From the NCBI GenBank assembly GCA_963740395.1, contig CAVUEP010000019.1:10152-74151 (forward strand): a stretch of DNA of 64,000 nucleotides, written 5' to 3'. The translations under genes were made by a program, and so were the position numbers. Source of the stretch: CADEEN01 sp963740395 (GTDB taxonomy: Bacteria; Pseudomonadota; Gammaproteobacteria; Burkholderiales; Burkholderiaceae_C). Of the stretch, positions 1 to 9,612 are shown one piece after another. Position 1 is the first letter of the stretch. The number at the start of each line of letters is the position of its first letter. The notes under the pieces are model-generated. The model saw only the letters and a list, made by a program, of their open reading frames with translations, searched no databases and had not been told where the DNA came from.

Positions 1-216
1 GCCGGTCACGGGCCGGTTGCGCCGCGCGGCGATCCACTCGCCCTGCTCGGTATCGAAGATCCACACGGTGCCCTGGACCTCGGCAATGCGGCCGACGCGG
101 CCCGGCGGGTCGGCCCAGGCTGCGGCACTGGCCAGCAGCGCGGCGGCGGCCACGCTGAACGCGGCAAGGTGGTTGAACAGGGTGCGGGCGGTGGGAAGGC
201 TGACGCCTGTTTGCAT
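1..216 (-). CDS. Exported FecR/DUF6600-like protein, N-terminal fragment
   Basis: The 72 codons visible run off the left edge of the window, so only the N-terminus is present. Residues 1-32 look like a long Sec signal peptide with an Ala-rich hydrophobic core ending near ASAAAWA. The mature start (PPGRVGRIAEVQGTVWIF, then WVAARRNRPVTG) resembles the beginning of FecR/DUF6600-type proteins, which are usually large, proline-rich exported proteins of unknown function. A GAGGAG ribosome-binding site lies just upstream of the ATG. It is transcribed in the same direction as def, about 100 bp downstream of the def stop. The family call rests on a short segment and is tentative. Confidence 0.55.
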   Translation of the reverse strand, partial: MQTGVSLPTARTLFNHLAAFSVAAAALLASAAAWADPPGRVGRIAEVQGTVWIFDTEQGEWIAARRNRPVTG

Positions 217-318
217 GATGGTGCTCCTCTGCGACGCCGATTCAGCGGCGCCTGCCAGCCTGTACAACGGCCCCGCCCGCCCTGCGGCTGACCACTTCAC
301 ATCGCTTTACAGACCGAT

Positions 319-857
319 TCAGTCCTCGGCCGCCCCGTCAAGGTCGGGAAACAGCACGCTGGTGAAGCCAAACTGCGTCAAGTCACGCATCCGCGTCGGG
401 TACAGGCGACCGATCAGGTGGTCGACCTCATGTTGCACCACACGCGCATGAAAGCCGTCGGCCTCGCGCTCGATCGCCTGCCCGCGCGGATCGACGCCTG
501 CGGTAGCGGATGCGCGCGAAGCGCGGCACCATGCCACGCAGGCCCGGCACCGAGAGGCAGCCCTCCCAACCGTCTTCCTCCTGCGGCCCGAGCGCTTCGA
601 TCACGGGGTTGATGAGCACCGTGTGCGGCACGGGCGGCGCGTCAGGGTAGCGCGCGTTGTGCGAGAAGCCGAAGATCACCACTTGCAGGTTCTCACCGAT
701 CTGCGGTGCGGCCAGGCCGGCGCCGTTGGCGGCCTCCATGGTGTCGAACATGTCGGCAATCAGGCCATGCAGGGCCGGCGTGTCGAACGCCGCGCACCGG
801 CTCGGCCACGCGCAGCAGGCGGGCGTCACCCATCTTCAGGATCTCGCGAACGGTCAT
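319..857 (-). CDS. def: Peptide deformylase, broken by two frameshifts
   Basis: This enzyme removes the formyl group from the N-terminal methionine of nascent proteins. All three family motifs are present in order: GAGLAAPQI, EGCLSVPG (metal-ligand Cys) and QHEVDHL (metal-ligand His residues and catalytic Glu). The N-terminus MTVREILKMGDARLL lies in one frame, the middle in a second and the QHEVDHL end in a third, with shifts near 790 and 501. The span is 2 modulo 3, as expected for two inserted bases. Motifs survive on both sides of each break, so sequencing error is more likely than gene decay. It is the last gene of the minus-strand series smc-zipA-ligA-mak-def. Confidence 0.9.
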
Positions 858-899
858 GCTCGGCAGCTCAAGCGCCTCGTGGGCCGGGGGTTGATTCCA

Positions 900-1814
900 T
901 CATGCCGCCCGCCACAGCCACGCCGCGCCGCGCACGCCGGACGAGTCGCCGTGCAGCGCGGGCTTGAGCGGCGTGTGAACCAGGTCCGAAAACACATGCG
1001 AACCCCAGCGCGAGGGCACCATGGCGAACAGCTCGCCCACGTTGCTGAGCCCCCCGCCGAGCACGACCACATCGGGGTCGAGCACATTGATCACCTGGGC
1101 CAGCGCGCGCGCCAGACGCTCGACGTAACGGTCCAGGCTGGCCTGCGCCGCCACGTCACCAGCGCGCGCGGCGGCGACGATGGCGCGCGCGTCCATGTCC
1201 GCACCGCCATGGCGCATGTGGTCTGCAGCCAGCCCCGGGCCGCTGAGCACGGTTTCGTTGCACGCACCGCGGCCACACCAGCAATGCGTCGAGGGCACGC
1301 CACGGTCTTCGAGCAAACGCGGCGCCGGGTTGTGGCCCCACTCGCCGGCGATGCCGTGCGCGCCCGACCAGGCGCGGCCGTCGATGGCGATGCCCGCGCC
1401 GACGCCGGTGCCCAGAATCGCCGCGAAGACGATCCGCGCGCCCTGGCCGGCACCGTCGACAGCCTCGCTGACCGCCAGGCAGTTGGCATCGTTGTCCACG
1501 CGCACCGGACGGTGCAGGAAACGCGACAGGTCGCGGTCGAGCGCGCGGCCGTTGAGCATGGTCGTGTTGGCGCCCTTGACCACCCCGGTGGCCGGCGACA
1601 GGCAGCCGGGAATGCCCACACCGAGCGGCAACGCCTGCACACCGAGCTCGGCTTCCGCCCGCGCGACCAGCTCGCCGATGGCGCCGAGCAAGGCGTCGTA
1701 GTCGGTGGGCGTGGCGATGCGCTCGCGCAGCAGGAAGCGGCCGTCATCGGGGGACAGTGCGGCGACCTCGATCTTGGTGCCGCCGAGGTCGATACCGAGC
1801 AAGGGTTGGGTCAT
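900..1814 (-). CDS. mak: ROK-family fructokinase
   Basis: This 304-residue ROK kinase is predicted to phosphorylate fructose (or a related hexose) with ATP in the cytoplasm. It has the phosphate-binding DLGGTK at residues 9-14, the substrate-loop segment VDNDANCLAVSEAVDGAG with its catalytic Asp, and the ROK zinc site WGHNP followed by CWCGRGACNE. The end GDSSGVRGAAWLW is nearly the same as in E. coli Mak, as I recall that sequence, and this favours fructokinase over N-acetylglucosamine kinase. Its ATG overlaps the ligA stop as ATGA, suggesting translational coupling. A sugar kinase in a division/repair operon is an odd companion and may simply be co-transcribed. Confidence 0.88.
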   Translation of the reverse strand: MTQPLLGIDLGGTKIEVAALSPDDGRFLLRERIATPTDYDALLGAIGELVARAEAELGVQALPLGVGIPGCLSPATGVVKGANTTMLNGRALDRDLSRFLHRPVRVDNDANCLAVSEAVDGAGQGARIVFAAILGTGVGAGIAIDGRAWSGAHGIAGEWGHNPAPRLLEDRGVPSTHCWCGRGACNETVLSGPGLAADHMRHGGADMDARAIVAAARAGDVAAQASLDRYVERLARALAQVINVLDPDVVVLGGGLSNVGELFAMVPSRWGSHVFSDLVHTPLKPALHGDSSGVRGAAWLWRAA

Positions 1815-3855
1815 GGCGCAGGCAGCAGTTTAAGCAAGGCGGCTTCGTCAATGACGGCCACACCGAGGTCGCGCGCCTTGTCGAGCTTGCTGCCCGCCTC
1901 GGCGCCCGCGACGACGAAGTGCGTCTTCTTCGACACCGAGCCCGCGACCTTGCCACCGGCGGCCTCGATCAACGCCTTGGCCTCGTCGCGCGCCAGCGTG
2001 GGCAGCGTGCCGGTGAGCACGAAGGTCTGGCCCGCCAGCGGCTTGGGCGACAGGTCACCTTCGCCCTCATCTTCAGGCCACTGCACGCCGGCCGCACGCA
2101 ACTGCTCGACCACTTCACGGTTGTGCGGCTGCGCGAAGAAAGTGTGCAGGCTTTGGGCCACCACCGGACCGACGTCGCTGACCGCCAGCAACTGCGGCAC
2201 CTCCGCATCCATCAGGCGATCGAGGGCGCCGAAATGTTGGGCCAGGTCCTTGGCTGTGGCCTCGCCGACCTGGCGGATGCCCAGCGCATACAGGAACCGC
2301 GCCAGGGTCGTGTGCTTGCTTTTCTCGATCGCGGCCACCAGATTGGCCGCGCTCTTGGCCGCCATGCGATCGAGCTCGGCCAGCGCCGTGACGCCTAGCT
2401 TGTACAGGTCGGGCAGGGTGCGGATCACGCCGCCATCGACAAGCTGGTCGACGAGCTTGTCGCCCAGGCCCTCGATGTCCATCGCGCGCCGGCCGGCAAA
2501 GTGCAGCAGCGCCTGCTTGCGCTGCGCCGGGCAGAACAGGCCGCCGCTGCAACGGTGGTCGATGCCGCCCTTCTCGCGCACGATCGCACTGCCACACACC
2601 GGGCAGGCGCCAGGCATGCGGAAATTGGCGACATAGGCAGTGCGCGCACCCGGTGCGTCGACAACGCGGCCGACGACTTCGGGAATCACGTCGCCGGCAC
2701 GCCGCACGATCACGATGTCGCCGACGCGCACGTCCTTGCGCCGCAACTCGACCTCGTTGTGCAGCGTGGCGTTGCTGACCGTGGTGCCGCCGACGAACAC
2801 CGGCTCGAGCTTGGCCACCGGCGTCAGCTTGCCGGTGCGCCCGACCTGGATGTCGATGCCCTGCAGCCGCGTCTGTTGTTCCTGCGCCGGGTACTTGTGC
2901 GCCACTGCCCAGCGCGGCTCGCGTGACACGAAGCCGAGCTGCTGCTGCAGCGCACGGCTGTCGACCTTGTAGACCACGCCGTCGATGTCGAACGGCAGCG
3001 CATCGCGCAGCGCCGCGATGCGGCGGTGAAAGTCGACCAACCCGGCCGCACCCTGCACGACGGCGCGCTCGGCATTCACGGGCAGACCCATGCCGGCCAA
3101 CGCGTCGAGCGTGGCGCTGTGCGTGGCCGGCAACGTCCCAGCCCTGCACCTCACCGACCCCATAGGCGAAGAAGCTCAGCGGCCGCTGCGCGGCGATCGC
3201 CGGATCGAGCTGACGCACCGCGCCGGCGGCGGCATTGCGCGGGTTGACGAAGGTCTTCTCGCCGCGCTCGCGCTGGCGCGCGTTCAGCGCCTCGAAGTCG
3301 TCGCGGCGGATGTAGACCTCGCCGCGCACTTCGAGCACCGGCGCCTCGCAGTCGCGCAGCCGCAACCCGATGGCGCCGATGGTGCGGATGTTCTGCGTCA
3401 CGTCCTCGCCGGTCTCGCCATCGCCGCGCGTCGCCGCCTGGACCAGCATGCCGCGCTCGTAGCGCAGGTTGATCGCCAGGCCATCGAACTTGAGTTCGCA
3501 GGCATAGGCCAACGCCGGCGCGTCGGCCGGCAGACCCAACTCGCGCCGGATGCGCGCGTCGAACGCCTCGGCGCCACCCGCAGTGGTGTCGGTTTCGGTG
3601 CGAATCGACAGCATCGGCACGCGCATGGCGTACCGGCGCGAAGCCGTCGAGCACGGTACCCAGGATGCGCTGCGTCGGCGAGTCGGCGCTGAGCAGCTCC
3701 GGATGCGCCGCTTCGATCGCCTGCAGCTCCTGGAACAGCTTGTCGTACTCGGCGTCGGGGATTTCCGGCGCATCGAGCACGTAGTAGCGGTGCGCATGGT
3801 GGTTCAGCGCATGCCGCAACTCGCCTGCCCGCCGTGCCGGGTCCACCGCCGTCAC
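1811..3855 (-). CDS. ligA: NAD-dependent DNA ligase, broken by two frameshifts
   Basis: LigA seals nicks in replication and repair using NAD+. Visible in order: the Ia domain (HRYYVLDAPEIPDAEYD), the adenylation motif ELKFDGLAI with the catalytic Lys, the OB fold (GRTGKLTPVAKLEPV), the Cys4 zinc finger (CPVCGSAI...CSGGLFC), HhH repeats and a C-terminal BRCT domain (LAGQTFVLTGTLPTL). Two frameshifts lie near 3625 and 3150; length is 2 modulo 3, so two extra bases. About 680 residues, normal for the family. The start is GTG at 3855, overlapping the zipA stop; the end overlaps mak by 4 bp. Order smc-zipA-ligA is a common proteobacterial arrangement. Confidence 0.93.
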
Positions 3856-4892
3856 TGGAACAATCGCCGCGCCACCGGCGAGCCCGCCGCCATGTCGCGC
3901 GACTCCAATGCGCGATAGAGTTTCGTCAGCTCCTCGGCAATCGCCGCAAATTGCTGCAGCGTGATCGGCTGGCCCTCGTCGTCGACGGCCGTCGCGTCCA
4001 TGTCATCGGCCAGCGCACGGATCGCCTGGTGCCAGGCGGCGAAGGGTTCTGCGCTCTCAGGCGTCTGCGGCCACGTCAAGCGTCAGCGACAGCTCACGCA
4101 CGGCGGCCATGGCCGCGTCGTCGGCCAGTGCGGCCTGGGCATCGAAGGACAGCGTCAGCAGCGGCGGCGCGCCCTCTTCCGTCGAAGCCAACACCATGCG
4201 CCCGGCCAGCGCGCCGGGCACGAAGCCGTGGCGCTGCGCGCATTGCTGGATGTAGCCCACGCGACCAGGCCACCGAGTTGGCGCGCAGCACGACCAGCAG
4301 CGTGGCATCGTGCGGGTTGGCGAAGGCATCGAGCTCGCGCGCGCGCGCCACCACGTCGAGCATGTCGGGGAAGTCGGGCATCGCGCCGATGGCGTCGGCG
4401 AAGGCCTGCACCTTCTGCACGAACTCGGAGTACTCGATCTCGTTGAGCGCGCCGCTGCGGTTGGCCAGCTGCACGCCCGCCTGCAATTCGCCGTAGCGCT
4501 GGCCGGCTACGAGCGCTTCCCATTCGCCGCTGTCTCGGCGTTCAGGCCCTCGATCAGGAACGGCTTGCCGCCGGCGCGGCGCGAGGCGGGCAGGTGCGAC
4601 AGCAGCATGTCGCCGCTGACGGGCGCTTCGAGCGCCAAGCGTGGCGATGGCGTCGATCAAGGCGTCGACGCGCGGCGGCGCCTCGGCGCGTCAGCGGCCG
4701 GCAGCGTCGCGGGCGCCGCGCCCGCTGCGGGCATGCTGCCCAGCGACGGCTCGACACGCTGCGCCGCGCCGGCCGCGCGACATCGGCCAGCGCGCGGCGC
4801 GGCCGCTGGCGCCAGGTGCTCCACAAGCCATGTGCTGCCAGCGCGGCAAGCACCAACACAGCGACAAGTACCAGTGCGGCGGTCAGGCTCAT
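3852..4892 (-). CDS. zipA: ZipA-like cell division protein, several frameshifts
   Basis: ZipA tethers FtsZ to the inner membrane at the division site. Residues 1-22 form a single N-terminal membrane anchor (MSLTAALVLVAVLVLAALAA), followed by a basic, Pro/Ala-rich linker and a C-terminal FtsZ-binding domain recognisable from ALNEIEYSEFVQKVQAFADA to the end AARRLF-like VARRLFQ. The reading frame changes at least four times (around 4780, 4610-4520, 4265 and 4070), so no single open frame covers it. The net span remains a multiple of three. Position between smc and ligA supports the call. Treat as one intact gene with sequence errors. Confidence 0.82.
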
Positions 4893-4979
4893 GGGCGAAT
4901 GTTAGCGGCTAACCCCCTGCGCAGGCGACGTCGCGGCCGATTCTCGCGCCCGGACGTCAGAGCCCGGACAGACTGGCGC

Positions 4980-7900
4980 TCACGCGGCCTCGGCCAGGGT
5001 CACGGCCGCGTCCATGTCGACCGCCACGATGCGCGAGACGCCCTGCTCCTGCATCGTCACGCCGATCAGCTGGCGCGCCATCTCCATCGCGATCTTGTTG
5101 TGGCTGATGAACAGGAACTGCGTGGCCTGGCTCATCTCCGTGACCAGCTTCGTATAGCGCTCGGTGTTGGCGTCGTCCAGCGGCGCGTCGACCTCGTCGA
5201 GCAGGCAGAACGGCGCCGGGTTGAGCTGGAAGATCGCGAACACCAGCGCGATGGCCGTCAGCGCCTTCTCGCCGCCCGAGAGCAGGTGGATGGTGCTGTT
5301 CTTCTTGCCCGGCGGTTGCGCCATCACCTGCACGCCGGCGTCGAGGATCTCGTCGCCGGTCATCACCAGCCTGGCCGTGCCGCCGCCGAACAGCACGGGG
5401 AACATGCGGCCGAAATGCTCGTTGACCTGGTTGAAGGTCTGCGCCAGCAACTCGCGCGTTTCGAGGTCGATCTTGTGGATCGCGCCCTCCAGCGTGGCGA
5501 TCGCCTCGGCCAGGTCCGCGTTCTGCGCGTCGAGGAAGGTCTTGCGTTCGCGCGACGTGGTCAACTCCTCGAGCGCGGCCATGTTCACTGCGCCCAGCGC
5601 GGCGATCGCCTGGTTGACGCGGTCGATGTCGGCCTGCAGGCCCTGCAGCCTGACGCCACCGTCGCTGATCGATTGCGCCAGCGCCGCCATGTCGACCTGC
5701 GCCGCGGTGAGCTGCTCGAGGTATTGCGCGCCGCCGAGCGAGGCCGCCTGTTCTTCCAGCTGCAGTTTCGTGATCTTCTCGCGCAGCGGCTCCAGACCGC
5801 GTTCGGTCGTCAGGCGCTGCTCGTCCAGGCCGCGCAGCTTGGCGCTCAGATCGTCGTACTGGCTGCGCTGCGCAGACAACTCGCCCTCGCGCTGGAGCTT
5901 GTGCGCCAGGGCGGTCTGCAACCCGGCCTGGGCGACGGCGTCGTCCAGCGTCGCCAGTTCGGCCTGCAACTGCTGCGCGGCCCGGGCGTTGCCGGCCACC
6001 TGCTCGGCGGCGGTGTCGATCGCGCGCTGCAACTCGGCACGCCGCGCCGCCAGCGTGCGCGACTGGAACATCGCCTCCTGCGCCTGCCGCTCCAATGCCC
6101 GGTGCTGCTCGCGTGCAGCGCTGAGCGTGCGCTCGGCGGCGATCACGGCCTCGTCGAGCTCGGCATGGCGTTCCTGCGTGACGCCGAGCTGCATGTCCAG
6201 GTCCTCGAAGCCGGCCTCGGCCACGGCACGGCGCTCGGTCAGTGCTTCGAGCTGGGCGTCGATCTCGGCCAGCTCTGCGTCGAGCTGGCTGCTGCGCGCC
6301 TGCGTCGCCTCGGCCAGCTGCGTCAGGCGCATCAGCTCGACCTGCATCTGGTGGGCGCGGGTCTGCGCCTCGGCGGCCTCGTTGCGCAGCGCGGTCAGCC
6401 TGATCGAGCCCTCGGTGTAGGCGGCTTCAGCGCGCACCAGCGCGCTGCGCGCCTCGTCGGCGATCAGGGCCTGCGCACGCAGTTGGCGCTCGAGGTTCTC
6501 GATCTCCTGCGAGCGCGCCAGCATGCCGGCCTGCTCGCTGTCGGGGGCGTAGAAGCTCACCGCGAACTGCGACACCGCGTGGCCGTCGCGGGTCATGATG
6601 ACCTCGCCGTGGGTGAGCTTGCCGCGATTGGCCAGCGCCTCGTCCAGGGTCGACGCGGTGTAGACGCCTTCGAGCCAGTCGTTGAGCAGGGCCTGCAGCC
6701 CGGCGTCGCCCAGGCGCAGCAGCTCGGAGAGTCGCGGCAAGGTCTGGTGTGTGCTGGCGATGCCGGCCGCGGGCTTGGTATAGAAGGCCAGCTTGGCGGG
6801 CGGCGCATCGGTAGCGAACGCGCGCACGGTCTCGACGCGACCCACCTCGAGCGCGTTCATGCGTTCGCGCAACGCGGCTTCGAGCGCGGTCTCCCAGCCG
6901 GCCTCGATGTGCACCTGGGTCCACAGCCCCTTCAGGCTGTCCAGGCCATGCTTGGCCAGCCATGGCTTCAATTTGCCCTCGGTCTGCACCTTCTCCTGCA
7001 GCGCACGCAGCGCGTCCAGGCGGGCGCTGATCTCGGCCAGTCGCGTCGCCTCGCGGTGGGCCGCCTGCTGCTGCGCGCGGCGTTGCTCGTCGAGCGCCGG
7101 CAGTTCGGTCGTCAGCGCCTCGAGCCGGGCCGCGCTGTGGGCATGCGTCTCGTCGGCCTGGCCGCTGGACGACTTCAGCCCCGCCAGACGCGCCGTGTCG
7201 GGCGCGCTCAGCCCTTCGCGTTCGCCGACCAGCTTTTCGCGCCGGCCCTGCAGCGAGCGCGACTGCTCGTCGACGTTGCGGCTGTCGGCCGCGAGCAGCT
7301 GGATCTGCTGCTGCACTTCGGCCACCTTGTTGCGTTGGTCATTGCTGCGCGCCTGCGCCGCGCGCAGGCCATCTTCCAGCGCCGGATGCTGGGCCGCCTG
7401 CTCCTCGCCTTGCGCGGCGAGCAATTCGACCTGTTCTTCGGCGGCCGCGATCTGCTCCGCGGCAGCCGCCAATTCGGCGCTGGCGTCGGCGCTGCGTTGC
7501 TGCCACGACGTGTCCTGCGCCTGCAACTCGGCGATGCGCTGCATCGCGCGCTGGCGGCTGTCGACGACGTAGCGGATGCGCTCTTCGAGTTTGCTGACCT
7601 CGAGCGCCGCATCGGCCAGCAGGCCCTGCGCACTGTGCAGGCCATCGCCGGCCTGGTAGTGCGCCTGGCGCACGGTCTCGAGCTCGGACTCGACCTGGCG
7701 CAACTGGGCGATTCGCTCCTCGAGCGCCACCGCCGCCGCGGCGGCCGCCTTCTTCACGCGCTCCTCTTCGCTGGCGGCATCGCGGTGCCGCAGGAACCAC
7801 AGCTGGTGCAGCTTGAGCGCACCTTCGTCCTGCAGCCCCCGGTAGCGCTGCGCCACCTCGGCCTGCGCCTCGAGCTTGTCGAGGTTGGCGTTGAGCTCGC

Positions 7901-8495
7901 GCAGGATGTCTTCGACGCGGGTGATGTTCTCGCGCGTGTCCTTGAGGCGGTTCTCGGTCTCGCGGCGGCGCTCCTTGTACTTCGAGACACCGGCCGCCTC
8001 CTCGAGGAACATGCGCAGCTCTTCGGGCTTGCTCTCGATGATGCGGCTGATCGTGCCCTGGCCGATGATGGCGTAGGCGCGCGGCCCCAGGCCGGTGCCG
8101 AGAAAGACGTCCTGCACGTCACGCCGGCGCACCAGCTGGTTGTTGATGAAGTAGCTCGAACCGCCGTCGCGCGTCAGCACGCGCTTGACCGCGATCTCGG
8201 CGAAGGTGTTCCACTGACCGCCGGCGCGCGCATCGGCGTTGTCGAACACGAGTTCGACACTGGCCCGGCTGGCGGGCTTGCGCTGGCCAGAACCGTTGAA
8301 GATCACGTCCTGCATCGACTCGCCGCGCAACTCGCTGGCCTTGCTCTCGCCCAGGACCCAGCGCACCGCGTCCATGATGTTGGACTTGCCGCAGCCATTG
8401 GGCCCGACGACGCCGACCAGCTGGCCGGGAAGCTGGAACGTGGTCGGATCGGCGAAGGACTTGAAGCCCGAGAGTTTGATCGAATTCAGGCGCAT
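4980..8495 (-). CDS. smc: Chromosome segregation SMC ATPase
   Basis: SMC forms a ring with ScpA/ScpB that organises and segregates the chromosome. The 1171-residue protein has Walker A GPNGCGKSN at residues 31-39, a long coiled coil (about 165-500), a hinge near 505-660, a second coiled coil, and the C-terminal signature LLSGGEKALTAIALVFAIF with Walker B LLDEVDAPLDD. The start chosen is the ATG of MRLNSIKLSGFKSF, the canonical SMC N-terminus; 74 upstream in-frame codons lack family similarity. It is the longest gene here and has no frameshift. Its partner gene scpA is at 54401. It is divergent from queF and heads the smc-zipA-ligA operon. Confidence 0.97.
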   Translation of the reverse strand: MRLNSIKLSGFKSFADPTTFQLPGQLVGVVGPNGCGKSNIMDAVRWVLGESKASELRGESMQDVIFNGSGQRKPASRASVELVFDNADARAGGQWNTFAEIAVKRVLTRDGGSSYFINNQLVRRRDVQDVFLGTGLGPRAYAIIGQGTISRIIESKPEELRMFLEEAAGVSKYKERRRETENRLKDTRENITRVEDILRELNANLDKLEAQAEVAQRYRGLQDEGALKLHQLWFLRHRDAASEEERVKKAAAAAAVALEERIAQLRQVESELETVRQAHYQAGDGLHSAQGLLADAALEVSKLEERIRYVVDSRQRAMQRIAELQAQDTSWQQRSADASAELAAAAEQIAAAEEQVELLAAQGEEQAAQHPALEDGLRAAQARSNDQRNKVAEVQQQIQLLAADSRNVDEQSRSLQGRREKLVGEREGLSAPDTARLAGLKSSSGQADETHAHSAARLEALTTELPALDEQRRAQQQAAHREATRLAEISARLDALRALQEKVQTEGKLKPWLAKHGLDSLKGLWTQVHIEAGWETALEAALRERMNALEVGRVETVRAFATDAPPAKLAFYTKPAAGIASTHQTLPRLSELLRLGDAGLQALLNDWLEGVYTASTLDEALANRGKLTHGEVIMTRDGHAVSQFAVSFYAPDSEQAGMLARSQEIENLERQLRAQALIADEARSALVRAEAAYTEGSIRLTALRNEAAEAQTRAHQMQVELMRLTQLAEATQARSSQLDAELAEIDAQLEALTERRAVAEAGFEDLDMQLGVTQERHAELDEAVIAAERTLSAAREQHRALERQAQEAMFQSRTLAARRAELQRAIDTAAEQVAGNARAAQQLQAELATLDDAVAQAGLQTALAHKLQREGELSAQRSQYDDLSAKLRGLDEQRLTTERGLEPLREKITKLQLEEQAASLGGAQYLEQLTAAQVDMAALAQSISDGGVRLQGLQADIDRVNQAIAALGAVNMAALEELTTSRERKTFLDAQNADLAEAIATLEGAIHKIDLETRELLAQTFNQVNEHFGRMFPVLFGGGTARLVMTGDEILDAGVQVMAQPPGKKNSTIHLLSGGEKALTAIALVFAIFQLNPAPFCLLDEVDAPLDDANTERYTKLVTEMSQATQFLFISHNKIAMEMARQLIGVTMQEQGVSRIVAVDMDAAVTLAEAA

Positions 8496-8634
8496 GGGCG
8501 GGCCGCAATGAGCAACGGCAGCGAGGCCGCTGCCGTGTCCAAGTGATTGATTCGTAAGGGAAAAGTCGCAACACCGGGGCGCCGCGAGTGGCCTGGATGA
8601 TACCATCGCGGCCCTTCGAACCGAGCCCTGCCCC

Positions 8635-9084
8635 ATGGCCAAGTCCTCCCCCAAACAGCGCCTTGCGCCAGCGACCCCGCCCAGCGCACCGAGCAAGGAA
8701 CTCCAGGTGTTCCCCAATCCGGCGCCGCAGCGCGACTACACGATCCGCTTTGCGATCGACGAGTTCACCTGCCTGTGCCCGCTGACCGGCCAGCCCGACT
8801 TCGCGCGCTTTCGCATCGAGATGGTCTGCGACAAGCTCTGCGTCGAGCTCAAGAGCCTGAAGATGTACTTCTGGAGCTACCGCAACGAGGGCGCATTCCA
8901 CGAGCGCGTCACGAACACCATCCTCGACGACATCGTCAAGGCCACGAAGCCTCGCTTCGCGCGCATCCGTGCCGACTGGAACGTGCGCGGGGGCATCTAC
9001 ACCGACGTCATCGCCGAGTACCGCAAGAAGGGCTGGAAGCCGGCGCCGCGCGTGGACCTGCCAACACCCGGCGACGATGCCTGA
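8635..9084 (+). CDS. queF: NADPH-dependent 7-cyano-7-deazaguanine reductase
   Basis: QueF reduces preQ0 to preQ1 in queuosine biosynthesis. At 149 residues it is the short, single-domain (YkvM-like) form. The catalytic Cys and Asp are in TCLCPLTGQPDFA, and the QueF motif is ELKSLKMYFWSYRNEGAFHE, whose Glu residues bind the substrate. The 139-bp gap shared with divergent smc shows no convincing preQ1 riboswitch. The stop overlaps the start of the following SET gene by 8 bp. No other queuosine gene is in the window. Confidence 0.95.
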   Translation: MAKSSPKQRLAPATPPSAPSKELQVFPNPAPQRDYTIRFAIDEFTCLCPLTGQPDFARFRIEMVCDKLCVELKSLKMYFWSYRNEGAFHERVTNTILDDIVKATKPRFARIRADWNVRGGIYTDVIAEYRKKGWKPAPRVDLPTPGDDA

Positions 9085-9505
9085 CATCGCGGCACGCCCG
9101 GCGTACCAGAAGTTCGACGTCGCCGTCGCCGCCAGCCGCATCGACGGCCAGGGCGCCTTTGCCGCCGAGGCCATTCCTCCCAAGCGCAAGATCGGCGAGA
9201 TCCGCGGCGAGTCGATCAGCGTGAGCGACGCGCGCATCCGCGCCACAAGGCATGAGCGCGTCATGATCGTCGAGGTCTCGCCGCGCACGGCGATCGACTT
9301 CTCGAAGTCGGCCGATCCGATGCGCTTCACCAACCACAGCTGCCAGCCCAATGCGCGGCTTTGCATCCGCCAGGGCCGGGTCGAGTTCTACGCCGTGCGG
9401 GCCATCGCCCTGGGCGACGAGATCACCGTCAACTACGGTGAGACGCACCATCAGGGCAAACTGGCCTGCCGCTGCGGCGCTTCGAACTGCAGCGGGAAAC
9501 TCTAG
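9077..9505 (+). CDS. SET-domain protein (putative lysine methyltransferase)
   Basis: This 142-residue protein consists almost entirely of a SET domain, the fold that transfers methyl groups from SAM to protein lysines. Visible: the N-terminal SRIDGQGAFAAEAIP strand, the core motif RFTNHSCQPNARL (NHSC.PN pseudoknot), DEITVNYGE, and a post-SET-like cysteine cluster CRCGASNCSG that would bind zinc. Its ATG lies inside the end of queF (8-bp overlap), so expression is probably coupled. The substrate is unknown; bacterial stand-alone SET proteins are rarely characterised. The domain call is firm, the activity inferred. Confidence 0.85.
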   Translation: MPDIAARPAYQKFDVAVAASRIDGQGAFAAEAIPPKRKIGEIRGESISVSDARIRATRHERVMIVEVSPRTAIDFSKSADPMRFTNHSCQPNARLCIRQGRVEFYAVRAIALGDEITVNYGETHHQGKLACRCGASNCSGKL

Positions 9506-9612
9506 GGCACCAGCGGCCCCCCGCAATCCGCAGTTCGTCGGCTCTGGCGCGTTGGCAGGAACTGCGGCGGGCATCATGGCGATGCCCCCGTCAGGCGCCC
9601 AAGGAGCAGTCC

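Noticed and set aside
319..857. def as a true pseudogene
   Set aside because: All three deformylase motifs are intact and the same insertion-type breaks occur in essential genes such as metG and ligA, so sequence error is the simpler cause.
657..2636. A 659-codon plus-strand frame across def, mak and ligA
   Set aside because: It crosses three recognisable minus-strand genes and has shadow composition; no domain.
4641..8546. A 1301-codon open frame on the plus strand antisense to smc
   Set aside because: It mirrors smc codon structure (Arg/Leu/Gln-rich, no domain). Long antisense frames are expected in GC-rich genes with strong third-position bias.
8496..8634. preQ1 riboswitch upstream of queF
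   Set aside because: No pseudoknot-compatible hairpin with an A-rich tail could be seen in the 139-bp leader.
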